Of a stretch of 35,315 bases of DNA, positions 16,653 to 24,296 are shown one piece after another (positions within the stretch are counted from its first letter, which is position 1; each line of letters opens with the position of its first letter). A program made the translations under genes and the position numbers. This DNA comes from a bacterium. GTDB lineage: Bacteria > JAMCPX01. The DNA lies in the NCBI GenBank assembly GCA_021792615.1, contig JAJYUJ010000028.1, positions 1 to 35,315 of the forward strand. Reading direction: 5' to 3'. Below the pieces are notes generated by a model. That model had not been told where the DNA came from. It was given only the letters and a program-made list of their open reading frames with translations, and made no database searches.

Positions 16653-17315
16653 ATGAGCACATCAAAAAAAGAACAGCTTGAACACATCTACCAGCTGCTC
16701 TGCCGCCGGTTCGGCAAAAGGAACTGGTGGCCTGCAGACTCTCCTTTCGAGGTCGTTGTAGGTGCCATACTGACCCAGAACACAGCATGGACAAACGTTG
16801 AGAAAGCAATAGCGAATCTCAAACGTGCGGACATGTTATCCGCTTTAAAATTATACCGGCAGCCTGTTTCCGTAATTGCAGAACTCATCAGACCTTCTGG
16901 TTTTTATAATCAAAAGGCAAAAAGGCTCAAGCTCATGGTGAAGCACATCGTAGAAAGCTATAAAGGTACCATGAGCAATTTGTGTAATAAAGAAACCATG
17001 GAATTGAGGAATGAGCTCCTGTCCATAAACGGCATAGGTAAGGAGACAGCGGACAGTATCATGCTTTATGCCTGCAACAAACCCTTGTTCGTCGTCGACA
17101 GCTATACCTGCAGGGTGTTTTCCCGGCATGGATTGATAGAAAAAGAAACCGGATACGACGAACTACAGGAAATGTTCATGGATAACCTCGATCACGATAC
17201 GAATACATTCAACGAATATCATGCACTGATTGTAGAACTTGCAAAAAACTTCTGCAGGACAAAGCCGCTGTGTGATGCATGTCCCCTGTCGGATCTCCCG
17301 CGTTATATCGATTAA
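16653..17315 (+). CDS. Endonuclease III-like DNA glycosylase (COG2231/MagIII-type)
   Basis: A 220-residue helix-hairpin-helix glycosylase. It has the substrate-pocket segment GAILTQNTAW, the hairpin LLSINGIGKETADSI and the catalytic aspartate D149 in FVVDSYTCRVFSRHG. In E. coli endonuclease III the hairpin reads GVGRKTA with a catalytic lysine; here the equivalent position is E131, which suggests a monofunctional glycosylase like Helicobacter MagIII (3-methyladenine). The C-terminal cluster region has only C201, C207 and C210; the fourth [4Fe-4S] cysteine is missing before the protein ends. Substrate is uncertain. The stop codon abuts a repeat element. Confidence 0.85.
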   Translation: MSTSKKEQLEHIYQLLCRRFGKRNWWPADSPFEVVVGAILTQNTAWTNVEKAIANLKRADMLSALKLYRQPVSVIAELIRPSGFYNQKAKRLKLMVKHIVESYKGTMSNLCNKETMELRNELLSINGIGKETADSIMLYACNKPLFVVDSYTCRVFSRHGLIEKETGYDELQEMFMDNLDHDTNTFNEYHALIVELAKNFCRTKPLCDACPLSDLPRYID

Positions 17316-17418
17316 CCCCGTTAGAAATCCAAAAACCGGCCCGATGCCATAATTATCTGTTTTTGCAGAAATATACCGTTTGTGGGAATAAGAAAATAGT
17401 TAGGATTTCTAACGGGGT
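17315..17418. repeat. Short element with 16-bp terminal inverted repeats (family i, copy A)
   Basis: The arms ACCCCGTTAGAAATCC (17315-17330) and GGATTTCTAACGGGGT (17403-17418) are perfect reverse complements enclosing 72 bp of unrelated, partly AT-rich DNA. The element fills the whole space between two convergent stop codons. A second copy with the same ends lies at 25554-25649. It has no ORF, so it resembles a MITE or REP-like element. Confidence 0.8.
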
Positions 17419-17421
17419 GAA

Positions 17422-18105
17422 CTATCCTTTATTGTCTATAAACGTTTTGATAGCGGTCAATGTTTTTGACGCCGCCTCAACCAGCTCAAGGCCCAGACCA
17501 CTTACTACATGGTCGTCTGTTTCTTCCTTAAAAGTCCTCATTACCTTTGCCCTGCATTTATGAGACTCGTCCTTTCCATTGTTTGGCAGAAGAAGATTCA
17601 AATTTAAAATGGTGTTCAGCGGGATTTGATCTTTTGTAATTATGGAAAGTCCGGAATAACTCATATCCTTCGAAAAGGCGGACACGGTTTTCTCTTTGTA
17701 CGTGTACTTCACTTCGATGGAGATATCGTAACGGTCCTCTTTCCGGATCTTCATACTAACGAACTTTTTGATCTCTTCGAGGAATGCCGATTCGTTAATC
17801 GGTTTGCGCACAAAGTCGTCACACCCTGCCTTGATCGATTCAGCTTTCTTTTCCGTAGAGGTCACCATAATAACGGGTATCTTCTTTAAAGCGGGATCGC
17901 TCTTGAGAATTCTGCAGCATTCGATTCCGTTCATTTTCGGCATTTCCAAATCAAGCAAAATGACGTCTGGCTTCTCTATCTTTGCCAGTTTTAGAGCCTC
18001 TGCCCCGTCTTTTGCCGTTATGATCTTCGATTCAGCCCTTCTTAAGAAAGAAACCTCAAGATCGAGAAAGTTCCTCATGTCGTCAACCAGCAGAATTTTA
18101 ATCAT
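17422..18105 (-). CDS. Response regulator with REC and PilZ domains
   Basis: A 227-residue two-domain protein. The receiver domain (1-118) has the acidic pair D8/D9, the phospho-acceptor D52 in LLDLEMP, T/S in VTST and the conserved lysine in FVRKPI. A PilZ domain (about 120-225) begins RKEDRYDISIEVKY and contains DMSYSGLSI, compatible with cyclic-di-GMP binding (RxxxR-like and D/NxSxxG patterns). It likely relays a phosphosignal to a c-di-GMP-dependent output such as motility or exopolysaccharide. No histidine kinase is adjacent, so it is an orphan. GGGAG before the ATG is the ribosome site, and a near-consensus promoter lies upstream. Confidence 0.92.
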   Translation of the reverse strand: MIKILLVDDMRNFLDLEVSFLRRAESKIITAKDGAEALKLAKIEKPDVILLDLEMPKMNGIECCRILKSDPALKKIPVIMVTSTEKKAESIKAGCDDFVRKPINESAFLEEIKKFVSMKIRKEDRYDISIEVKYTYKEKTVSAFSKDMSYSGLSIITKDQIPLNTILNLNLLLPNNGKDESHKCRAKVMRTFKEETDDHVVSGLGLELVEAASKTLTAIKTFIDNKG

Positions 18106-18131
18106 AGCAATCTCCCTTTTATGTTTTACCG

Positions 18132-18160
18132 TTTATATAAAAATCGCTTGGTATTGTCAA
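18132..18160 (-). promoter_or_regulatory. Sigma70-type promoter for the REC-PilZ gene
   Basis: On the minus strand a perfect TTGACA (18160-18155) is separated by 17 bp from TATAAA (18137-18132). Transcription would start about 20 bases before the regulator's start codon. This makes the response regulator independent of the upstream metal-transport genes. Confidence 0.85.
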
Positions 18161-18190
18161 ACGCTTGTAACAGTTCAAGGCGCAACGGAT

Positions 18191-19486
18191 TTATTCTATA
18201 TAACGATGACGCAGCCCCATGATATCGCGATACGTGACGACACCCATGATTTTGTTGTCCGTATCGGTTATAGGCAGTGCGCGGAAATTATAGCGCGTGA
18301 AAAACTCGGATGCCTTTCTGAGTGTGCTGTCATGTGCCAGCGTAATGACATTCCGTATCATCACATCTTTCAGAAAAGCATGCTCTTCAGCGGTCAGCAA
18401 TTCCTTTATGTCCAATACGCCGGTAAGATGTTTGTCGTTGTCCAGGATATAAAGATACATGACGACATCCTTGCCCTTGGCTATATAGCGGTACTGCTCC
18501 TGCGCCTTTTCCACGGTTACGTCCGGTAAAAAAGATATAAAATCCTGCGTTGCAAAGTCGAGGATGTTCTCTTCGTGGTGCTCTACAATAGTGCGGATCT
18601 TGCGAGCATTTTCCGGATTCAGGCGCTTGAGGATTGCGTCGGCTTCCGAAACCGAGAGTACCGAGAGAAAATCCGCTGCCTGACCCGTCGTCATCTCGTC
18701 TACGAGAACTGCAACCTTCTCGATTTTGAGAGATTCCACGAGGTCACGCTGTGCTTCGGGATCGATTTCTTCCAGGGTATCCGATGCTTGCTCGGGATCG
18801 AGTTTTTCAAAAATTTCTACGCGCTGATTGGGCTCCATCTCTTCCAGAATATCCGCCAAATCCACCGGGTGCATGTCGGAGAGTTTTTCTTTCAGGACGT
18901 TCAATTTGATATCGCCCTGAAAACGTCCGATCCGTTCCGGCAACGGCTGGATGTATTTCCATGAAACCGTTTGATCCTGAATGTTTCTCGCCAAATTGTA
19001 GATAAAGTTTGCCAGCATGGTCAGATGGATACGGCGCAAAAGCCCATAACGGCTCAGATCAACATCCGTGACATACAGCATCCCGTCGCGTATCCTCAGT
19101 TTTACATCATAAATGATTTCCAGATCCCTGCCTTTCAAATCTATGGCCTTCTTGTCAATGATATGGTCCTTCAGCATGACCGCATTTTCTTCCGGCTCGC
19201 CTTTATACGGCGATATGTCCTCAGCAACGACGGTTATCTTTTTCTCCTTGACGAGAATTGACCCGATTTTCTCCCACGGTACTACGGCACTCATACCGAA
19301 AGGCAGAGAGATATAGAGATGGGTAACATGGGGAACAGCTCCGTTTTCTTTGATTATGAGATCCCGCAAATGACCGATCTTTTTTTCGTTGAGCATTATT
19401 TTTGCGCCGATCAATTCGCTCATAAAAAATGACAGTCCGCTCTCCTGTTTTATTGCGGTTGTCTGATTCATAACGGTTGGATTCAC
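18191..19486 (-). CDS. Soluble PRC-barrel/MgtE-N/CBS protein
   Basis: A 431-residue protein without membrane segments. The N-terminal third contains two PRC-barrel-like strands (LIGAKIMLNEKKIGHLRDL, then a second near 110-150). The middle (about 195-300) is an MgtE_N superhelix rich in acidic repeats such as HPVDLADILEEMEP and LDPEQASDTLEEIDP. Two CBS domains close the chain (about 305-431, ending VVTYRDIMGL). In MgtE these parts sense cytosolic Mg2+ and gate the channel; here the channel domain is absent and an Nramp-type carrier is encoded upstream. The start is GTG at 19486, overlapping the previous stop (GTGA) and preceded by GGGAG; an ATG at 19471 has no ribosome site. A role as magnesium-sensing partner is inference. 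Confidence 0.88.
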   Translation of the reverse strand: MNPTVMNQTTAIKQESGLSFFMSELIGAKIMLNEKKIGHLRDLIIKENGAVPHVTHLYISLPFGMSAVVPWEKIGSILVKEKKITVVAEDISPYKGEPEENAVMLKDHIIDKKAIDLKGRDLEIIYDVKLRIRDGMLYVTDVDLSRYGLLRRIHLTMLANFIYNLARNIQDQTVSWKYIQPLPERIGRFQGDIKLNVLKEKLSDMHPVDLADILEEMEPNQRVEIFEKLDPEQASDTLEEIDPEAQRDLVESLKIEKVAVLVDEMTTGQAADFLSVLSVSEADAILKRLNPENARKIRTIVEHHEENILDFATQDFISFLPDVTVEKAQEQYRYIAKGKDVVMYLYILDNDKHLTGVLDIKELLTAEEHAFLKDVMIRNVITLAHDSTLRKASEFFTRYNFRALPITDTDNKIMGVVTYRDIMGLRHRYIE

Positions 19487-19689
19487 GGCGCAACTCCCAG
19501 TCCGCCTTTGACGGCTAACGTGATAAATTTGAACAGCAAAATAGCTACCATGAAAAATAAATACACCCGCAGCATAAACAGGGAAAATGACGCCATCCGG
19601 GACATTTTTATATGAGGCTGTTTGTATTTCTTGTTAACATCCCTCACCGCTGAGAAAAAACCCCGGAATATGTTGAAGACCTTTCCCAT
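19483..19689 (-). CDS. Small single-pass membrane protein between Nramp and MgtE-N genes
   Basis: A 68-residue protein of no recognised family. A basic N-terminal half (KVFNIFRGFFSAVRDVNKKYKQ) precedes a hydrophobic segment, about residues 36-60, containing LFFMVAILLFKF. GGAG lies 8 bases before the ATG. It follows the Nramp gene by 21 bp and overlaps the MgtE-N gene by 4 bp (GTGA), so it is translated with both. It could be an accessory subunit linking carrier and sensor. Coupling and orientation make it likely to be real despite its size. Confidence 0.7.
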   Translation of the reverse strand: MGKVFNIFRGFFSAVRDVNKKYKQPHIKMSRMASFSLFMLRVYLFFMVAILLFKFITLAVKGGLGVAP

Positions 19690-19710
19690 TTTATTTCTCC
19701 ATACTGCATT

Positions 19711-20979
19711 CTACTTTAAAATATTTGGAAATACAATCGTCAGGCTGTAACCGGTGGATATGACAATCAAAGCCGCGACAATAGAAATGTTTATGATGTT
19801 TTCCCGCCTGTTGTTTTTGTATTTGCCCATTATTTCCCCATTATTGAGCAGGATGATAAGAAAAACCAGTGCGGCAGGCAGGAGTACCGTTGCAGCTACC
19901 TGCACAAACAGCGTGATCAGCACAAGGGGTGCATGTGGTATCAAAACTACCGTCCCTGCAAGCATCAGATCGAAGAAATAATACGCATAAAACCATTTTG
20001 CTTCCCTGACCTTATGATTCAATGAGTGTGCCCACCCAAACACCTCGCCAAAAGCCCACGAGCTGGCAAGAGATATACATACGGCCCCCAGAAGACCGGC
20101 ATCGAACAGCCCGATCGCAACCAGCGTACCCACATACTTGTTCACCGGCATGAGTGCTATGGCGGCCTGAGCCGCACTTTCGATATCTTGTCCGAAAAGC
20201 ACTTTGCCGGTAACGATAATAACAACGATAGCGGCCACCACGGTCAGGATAGAACCAACCAGAGTGTCCAGTTTACCCCAGAGGATATCCTTCTCCTGCA
20301 TGCCTTTATCGACTACTGTACTCTGCTGAAAGAAAATCATCCATGGAGCTATGGTCGTACCGATGTTTGCCATAAGCAGGAAAAAAAGATTATTCGTAAA
20401 GCCGCCGGCTGCCATGTGTGGAATAAATCCATGCAGAACTTCTTTTACCGAAGGATGAATTAAAAAAGCGGCAGGGATATAGATCATATTTATAGCACAA
20501 AACAGCAATGCGAGTTTTTCCCATGTCCAATAATGTCCCTGAAGTACCATAAACCCCATGATTCCCCAGCAGATCAATACGGTAACCACGGGTGACACCC
20601 CAAAGATACTCAGGGCAGCAGTCATGCCGATGAACTCGGTTATCATGGTCATCCAGTCTGTCAAAACGAGATCCAACAGGGAAAACCATCCCCAGAATGA
20701 TCCGAAAGAGTAAAAGATTGCCTCTGCATGCCCGCGTTTTGTAACCGCACCGAGACGAACGGTCATCTCCTGCACGTAGTATGCAACGGGTCCCATCAAA
20801 ACCATGAACCAGAGCAGGCTGTAACCGGTTTGCGCCCCGGTAACCGCATAGGTCGTTATGCCGCCCGCATCATTGTCCGCAACCATCACAATAATACCCG
20901 GACCGGCAACCAGCGCAAAAATTTTCAAAAACTTTACAACCCTTCGGATGTCATAGTAGGTTGAAGATATTAAATCCAT
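19711..20979 (-). CDS. Nramp-family transporter, NRMT-like (probable Mg2+)
   Basis: A 422-residue membrane protein of the Nramp/SLC11 fold with about eleven hydrophobic segments. In classical Nramps the metal site is DPGN in helix 1 and MPH in helix 6. Here helix 1 reads DAGG (residues 37-40) and helix 6 reads IAPW (210-213), so Asn is replaced by Gly, Met by Ala and His by Trp. Loss of the methionine thiolate ligand is the feature I associate with Nramp-related magnesium transporters (EleNRMT). The MgtE-N/CBS partner two genes downstream supports a magnesium role. Classical Mn/Fe transport is the alternative. A near-palindrome lies between the start and a TTGACA box upstream. Confidence 0.87.
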   Translation of the reverse strand: MDLISSTYYDIRRVVKFLKIFALVAGPGIIVMVADNDAGGITTYAVTGAQTGYSLLWFMVLMGPVAYYVQEMTVRLGAVTKRGHAEAIFYSFGSFWGWFSLLDLVLTDWMTMITEFIGMTAALSIFGVSPVVTVLICWGIMGFMVLQGHYWTWEKLALLFCAINMIYIPAAFLIHPSVKEVLHGFIPHMAAGGFTNNLFFLLMANIGTTIAPWMIFFQQSTVVDKGMQEKDILWGKLDTLVGSILTVVAAIVVIIVTGKVLFGQDIESAAQAAIALMPVNKYVGTLVAIGLFDAGLLGAVCISLASSWAFGEVFGWAHSLNHKVREAKWFYAYYFFDLMLAGTVVLIPHAPLVLITLFVQVAATVLLPAALVFLIILLNNGEIMGKYKNNRRENIINISIVAALIVISTGYSLTIVFPNILK

Positions 20980-20994
20980 GGTTTTATCCCTTAC

Positions 20995-21008
20995 AACGAG
21001 CGTTCGTT
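20995..21008. promoter_or_regulatory. Imperfect palindrome before the Nramp-family gene
   Basis: AACGAGCGTTCGTT matches its reverse complement at 12 of 14 positions and lies 16 bp upstream of the start codon. A TTGACA box (minus strand, 21054-21049) and TATA-rich DNA (21031-21038) are upstream, but the spacing to a -10 is too short (about 14 bp to TATAAG) to call a promoter with confidence. It may be an operator; this is weak. Confidence 0.3.
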
Positions 21009-21101
21009 TTTTAAATTTTCAACCCTTTCTTATATATAACATCCGGAATGTCAAGGGATTTATATTGGATATTATACAGGGCTTTCTAAATAGTGAAACT
21101 G

Positions 21102-21257
21102 AACAGGTTGTTGAATATGTCCCTGCATGTCATTGCGAGGAGGGACGACGAAGCAATCTGTAACTTATTGGTTTATAAAAACCGGGATTGCTCGACCCAG
21201 CTCCGCTGTGTGCCCGCGTTCACAATGACAGTAATTCAAGTTTTTCAACAGCCTGTT
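21102..21257. repeat. Nested palindromic repeat (family ii, copy 1)
   Basis: An inner element at 21129-21229 has GTCATTGCGAGGAG at one end and CACAATGAC at the other, with AAGCAATC and GATTGCTCGACCCAGCT inside. The reverse complement of 30531-30632 aligns with it over most of its length. It is itself flanked by AACAGGTTGTTGAA (21102-21115) and TTCAACAGCCTGTT (21244-21257), inverted with one mismatch. It has no ORF. The 307-bp gap between hemG and the Nramp-family gene is mostly this element plus the Nramp upstream region. Confidence 0.75.
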
Positions 21258-21286
21258 ACGTATTGATTTTACAGATTTCTTCCGGT

Positions 21287-22708
21287 TTAATCAAACAGCC
21301 CTTTCAACACACTCTGTGCTGCGGTGTTCCCGCTGTTGACACAATCGCTTATGCCAATGCCGTGGTACGCGCTCCCGCAAAGCTGTATGTTTCCAAGACC
21401 TGCTGTCAACTGCTCTATGGTTTTGACCCTTGGCCCGTGGCCTATGGTATACTGAGGCATGGCCCTGTCCCACCGGTATATGCGAACAAAGAGAGGCTCT
21501 GCAGTTACACCCATGATATCCTTGAGCTCGGCCCTCACAAGTCCGGCGATTTCATCATCTGATTTAAAAACCATGTCCTGGTTTGCAGCACCGCCGACAA
21601 AAAACCGCAGCAGGACCGAATCATCCGGAGAACGGTAGGAAAATTTGGAGCTCGACCATGTTGCTGCCATGATATGCCTGTTTTCTTTCCTGGGTACGAC
21701 AAATCCAAAGCCCTTGAGCACATGGCCAAACGCATCCTTTTTATACGCAAGCGATACTGTTGCTGTTGATACGTAGGGTATGGAGAGCAAAAGATCCGGC
21801 AGGTCTTTTCCCATGGAGGAAACAAGTCCGGCCGAAACGTAAGCGGGCACCGCGAGAATAATACCGTCAGCCTGGAGCTGTTCCGAATTTGAAAGCGTAA
21901 CCGTATAGCTCTCATCCCTGCCTGTGCTTATCCGTTGAATGGATTGTGCCCCGACACCGGTCTTGAAATTTACTCCGCTGGACTGCTGACGCAGGGTATC
22001 TATCAGGTCTTTTAGTCCGGCCTTCGTGGTCATGAACATGGATCGGGTACCGGCTGGTGTGCGCTGCTGCATCACGCGGCGGGCATTGAGCATACCCCTT
22101 ATCAGACTCCCGTATTTTTGCTCCATATCGACGAACCGCGGGAAGCTGCTCCGTACACTCATGGTGTCCGGATCCCCTGCATGCACTCCGGCAACAAGGG
22201 GTTCGGCGATCCTGTCGAGGGCCTCCCTGCCTAATCGCCGCAGGGTAAACTCCGCAAGACTTTCGTCTACGCCGTCCGTTCGTTTGGGTACAAACAACTC
22301 CATGCCCATCCTCAGCTTTCCGGAAAACGAAAACAGCGAGCTTGTTGCAAACGGAGTGAATTTCGTCGGTATCATCAAAACAACACCCTCGGGCAGTTTG
22401 TGCAGTTTCTTGTGCCAGAGAACATACGTGCCCTGATTTTTGTTGTTGGTACCGATGAGCCGGTCGGAAATGCCGAGCTCCTTGACCAGCATGCCTGCAT
22501 ACGGCTTTTCGGCAAAGAAACAATCCGGCCCTCCTTCGATTACAAATCCATTGGTATATTCTGTATGTATGGTACCGCCCAGAAAACCGGATTTCTCAAC
22601 GACCGTAATATCGATCTCTGCGCCGCCCTGTGCCTTGAGCTTGCTGAGCCTGTATGCTGCGGACAGTCCGGTTATACCTCCGCCGATTATGACAATAGAT
22701 TTTTTCAT
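21287..22708 (-). CDS. hemG: Protoporphyrinogen oxidase, HemY-type
   Basis: A 473-residue flavoprotein of the HemY/PPOX family, which aromatises protoporphyrinogen IX to protoporphyrin IX. It has an FAD-binding IIGGGITGLSAAY motif near residues 7-19, the VVEKSGFLGGTI segment, and the C-terminal LCGSAYHGIGISDCVNSG motif that closes the FAD site. The HemY enzyme uses oxygen or another acceptor; for an anaerobe the acceptor is unknown. It overlaps hemH by 4 bp (ATGA) and is the last gene of the hem cluster. A more general amine-oxidase-like flavoprotein is unlikely given the neighbours. The symbol hemG follows common database use for this family; hemY is the older name for this protein type. Confidence 0.93.
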   Translation of the reverse strand: MKKSIVIIGGGITGLSAAYRLSKLKAQGGAEIDITVVEKSGFLGGTIHTEYTNGFVIEGGPDCFFAEKPYAGMLVKELGISDRLIGTNNKNQGTYVLWHKKLHKLPEGVVLMIPTKFTPFATSSLFSFSGKLRMGMELFVPKRTDGVDESLAEFTLRRLGREALDRIAEPLVAGVHAGDPDTMSVRSSFPRFVDMEQKYGSLIRGMLNARRVMQQRTPAGTRSMFMTTKAGLKDLIDTLRQQSSGVNFKTGVGAQSIQRISTGRDESYTVTLSNSEQLQADGIILAVPAYVSAGLVSSMGKDLPDLLLSIPYVSTATVSLAYKKDAFGHVLKGFGFVVPRKENRHIMAATWSSSKFSYRSPDDSVLLRFFVGGAANQDMVFKSDDEIAGLVRAELKDIMGVTAEPLFVRIYRWDRAMPQYTIGHGPRVKTIEQLTAGLGNIQLCGSAYHGIGISDCVNSGNTAAQSVLKGLFD

Positions 22709-23598
22709 GCTTTTACAACTATATCCTTCAGCGCTTGAATAAACAGCTCTGCTGCGTTCAGTGACGGCGTGCGTATGAAGTTCAGGCCGAGTGAACCTGC
22801 ATAATGCTTATAAACGATATCGATATCATACAGTGTTTCCACGTGATCCGACACAAAACCATAAGGCACGACAACAATATTTTTTTTGTTATTCCGTGCG
22901 CACCTGTCCATAACATCTTTTACATCCGGCCCGAGCCAATCGCCGCCGGTCATCCCCCTGCTCTGAAATGCAAGGGCATATGAAGGTAAAGATATGTCTT
23001 CCAAAATCAATTTCAATGTCTGCTCGAGTTGTTCCACATAGCCGTCTGCCGCTGCAGTCGCAACAGGAAGGCTGTGGGCGCTGAAAATGATAAACGGGTC
23101 TTCAATATCCTTTACGGTAACCGAGATAGTCTGCTCCACGGCTTTTATAAAGAGCGGGTTGGTATGGTAGCTTTTTATAATCTTAACCTGCACGCCTGTC
23201 CCTGCAAGTGACTGTTCAAGCCTCTGCAGATACTTGCCCGTGCTTGCACTGTTGTAATACGGGGATAACGGCAAGGCAATAAGGTCATGGATATCCAGCG
23301 AAACGATCTGCTTCACGGCATGGTCTATGGAAGGCTCCGTATATCTCATGCCTGTAAAAACCCGGTAAAAAGGACCGGATTGATTTAATGCGGCTTCAAG
23401 GCCTTTGGCCTGCATCGCGGTTATAGACTTCAGGGGCGAACCGCCGCCGATCAACCGGTACCGCTCTTTGACCGCCTCTATCTGCCGGTCCGGCACCTGC
23501 CTGCCTTCCATCAGAGACCTGAGAAACGGCTCCACTTCAGCCATGGACTCCGGTCCGCCGAACGCAAGCAGGAGTACTGCTTTTACTGTATTAGTCAT
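22705..23598 (-). CDS. hemH: Ferrochelatase
   Basis: HemH inserts Fe2+ into protoporphyrin IX. The 297-residue protein has LLLAFGGPES at its N-terminus, the metal-site SAHSLP motif and the conserved GFVSDHVETLYDID segment with the catalytic glutamate. It is slightly shorter than the usual 310-340 residues. ATG at 23598 is chosen over a GTG at 23607 because neither has a clear ribosome site and ATG is the commoner start; the difference is three residues. A 152-bp gap separates it from the cupin gene upstream. Confidence 0.92.
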   Translation of the reverse strand: MTNTVKAVLLLAFGGPESMAEVEPFLRSLMEGRQVPDRQIEAVKERYRLIGGGSPLKSITAMQAKGLEAALNQSGPFYRVFTGMRYTEPSIDHAVKQIVSLDIHDLIALPLSPYYNSASTGKYLQRLEQSLAGTGVQVKIIKSYHTNPLFIKAVEQTISVTVKDIEDPFIIFSAHSLPVATAAADGYVEQLEQTLKLILEDISLPSYALAFQSRGMTGGDWLGPDVKDVMDRCARNNKKNIVVVPYGFVSDHVETLYDIDIVYKHYAGSLGLNFIRTPSLNAAELFIQALKDIVVKA

Positions 23599-23750
23599 AC
23601 GTGTCACTTAGCATACAATGATTTTTCAAGGTATCACAAGGTAGTCGTAAATGAAAGTCTATCGTGCAGGGATACAGTCAGGTGCCATCTCCCCGTGTCC
23701 CGGTAAAAGCCTTTACCACGGATGAATTTGCACAACGGGGAAAAACGGGA

Positions 23751-24296
23751 TCAGGGCGCCCTGCGTATCAGCTTTTTGATCAACCGGCGGTGTTCCGGAA
23801 ATTGTTCCGACAACGCTTCGCGGTTTCCCAATTCAAAATACTTGTACTCAAACGGGGGCTCGCAAAAGCAGGTTACCAGAGAAAACGAGCCTTGCTTTAC
23901 GACTTCAGCAGCAAACCATTTTCCGGGCGGAACCGTAAACCGGGGGTTCATAGGGTTTAATTCTACCTTCGTTAGTCCCCCTTTTCCGTCATAGTCAAGA
24001 ACGTATAAATAGACGGGACTATTCCCGGCTTCACCTGTTACCAATGCCCATGTTTCTTTAACCGCTACACGGTGAAAGGCTGAAAAGCTATCGCCCTGCT
24101 CCATGAGGTAATAAATATTGGTTGCCGTATCATCTCTGAAGTTTTCCCAAAAATACCCTCCTTCTTCCGGAAGAGGCTGGAGATGATAGCGATCTTTCAA
24201 TATGTCTGCCAGTGTGGGGCGTTCTTTCATATCTTCTGGAATATGCCTGAAACAAGGGGGCCGGGGAAGAGAAGACTCATCGTTCCGAGAGTTCAT
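23751..24296 (-). CDS. Cupin-like protein, DUF985 family
   Basis: A 181-residue cupin of the DUF985 (Cupin_5) group. It has the family start LPEEGGYFWENFRDD, then TNIYYLMEQGDSFSAFHRV and ETWALVTGEAG, and VPPGKWFAAEV, which are the two cupin strands, and ends CFCEPPFEYKYFELG. The function of the family is unknown; some members bind nucleotide-sugar-like ligands. It begins inside hemE (20-bp overlap), so it is co-expressed with heme genes, although its link to heme synthesis is unproven. An internal ATG at 24230 (MKERPTL) could be the true start, since homology begins near there. The metal ligands appear reduced to a single histidine (HRV). Confidence 0.8.
   Translation of the reverse strand: MNSRNDESSLPRPPCFRHIPEDMKERPTLADILKDRYHLQPLPEEGGYFWENFRDDTATNIYYLMEQGDSFSAFHRVAVKETWALVTGEAGNSPVYLYVLDYDGKGGLTKVELNPMNPRFTVPPGKWFAAEVVKQGSFSLVTCFCEPPFEYKYFELGNREALSEQFPEHRRLIKKLIRRAP

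Noticed and set aside
17768-18529. 253-codon open frame on the plus strand
   Set aside because: It spans the antisense of the REC-PilZ gene, its promoter and the MgtE-N gene, with no family resemblance.
21029-21054. Promoter for the Nramp-family gene
   Set aside because: TTGACA is perfect but the best -10 (TATAAG) is only about 14 bp away, too close for a standard promoter.
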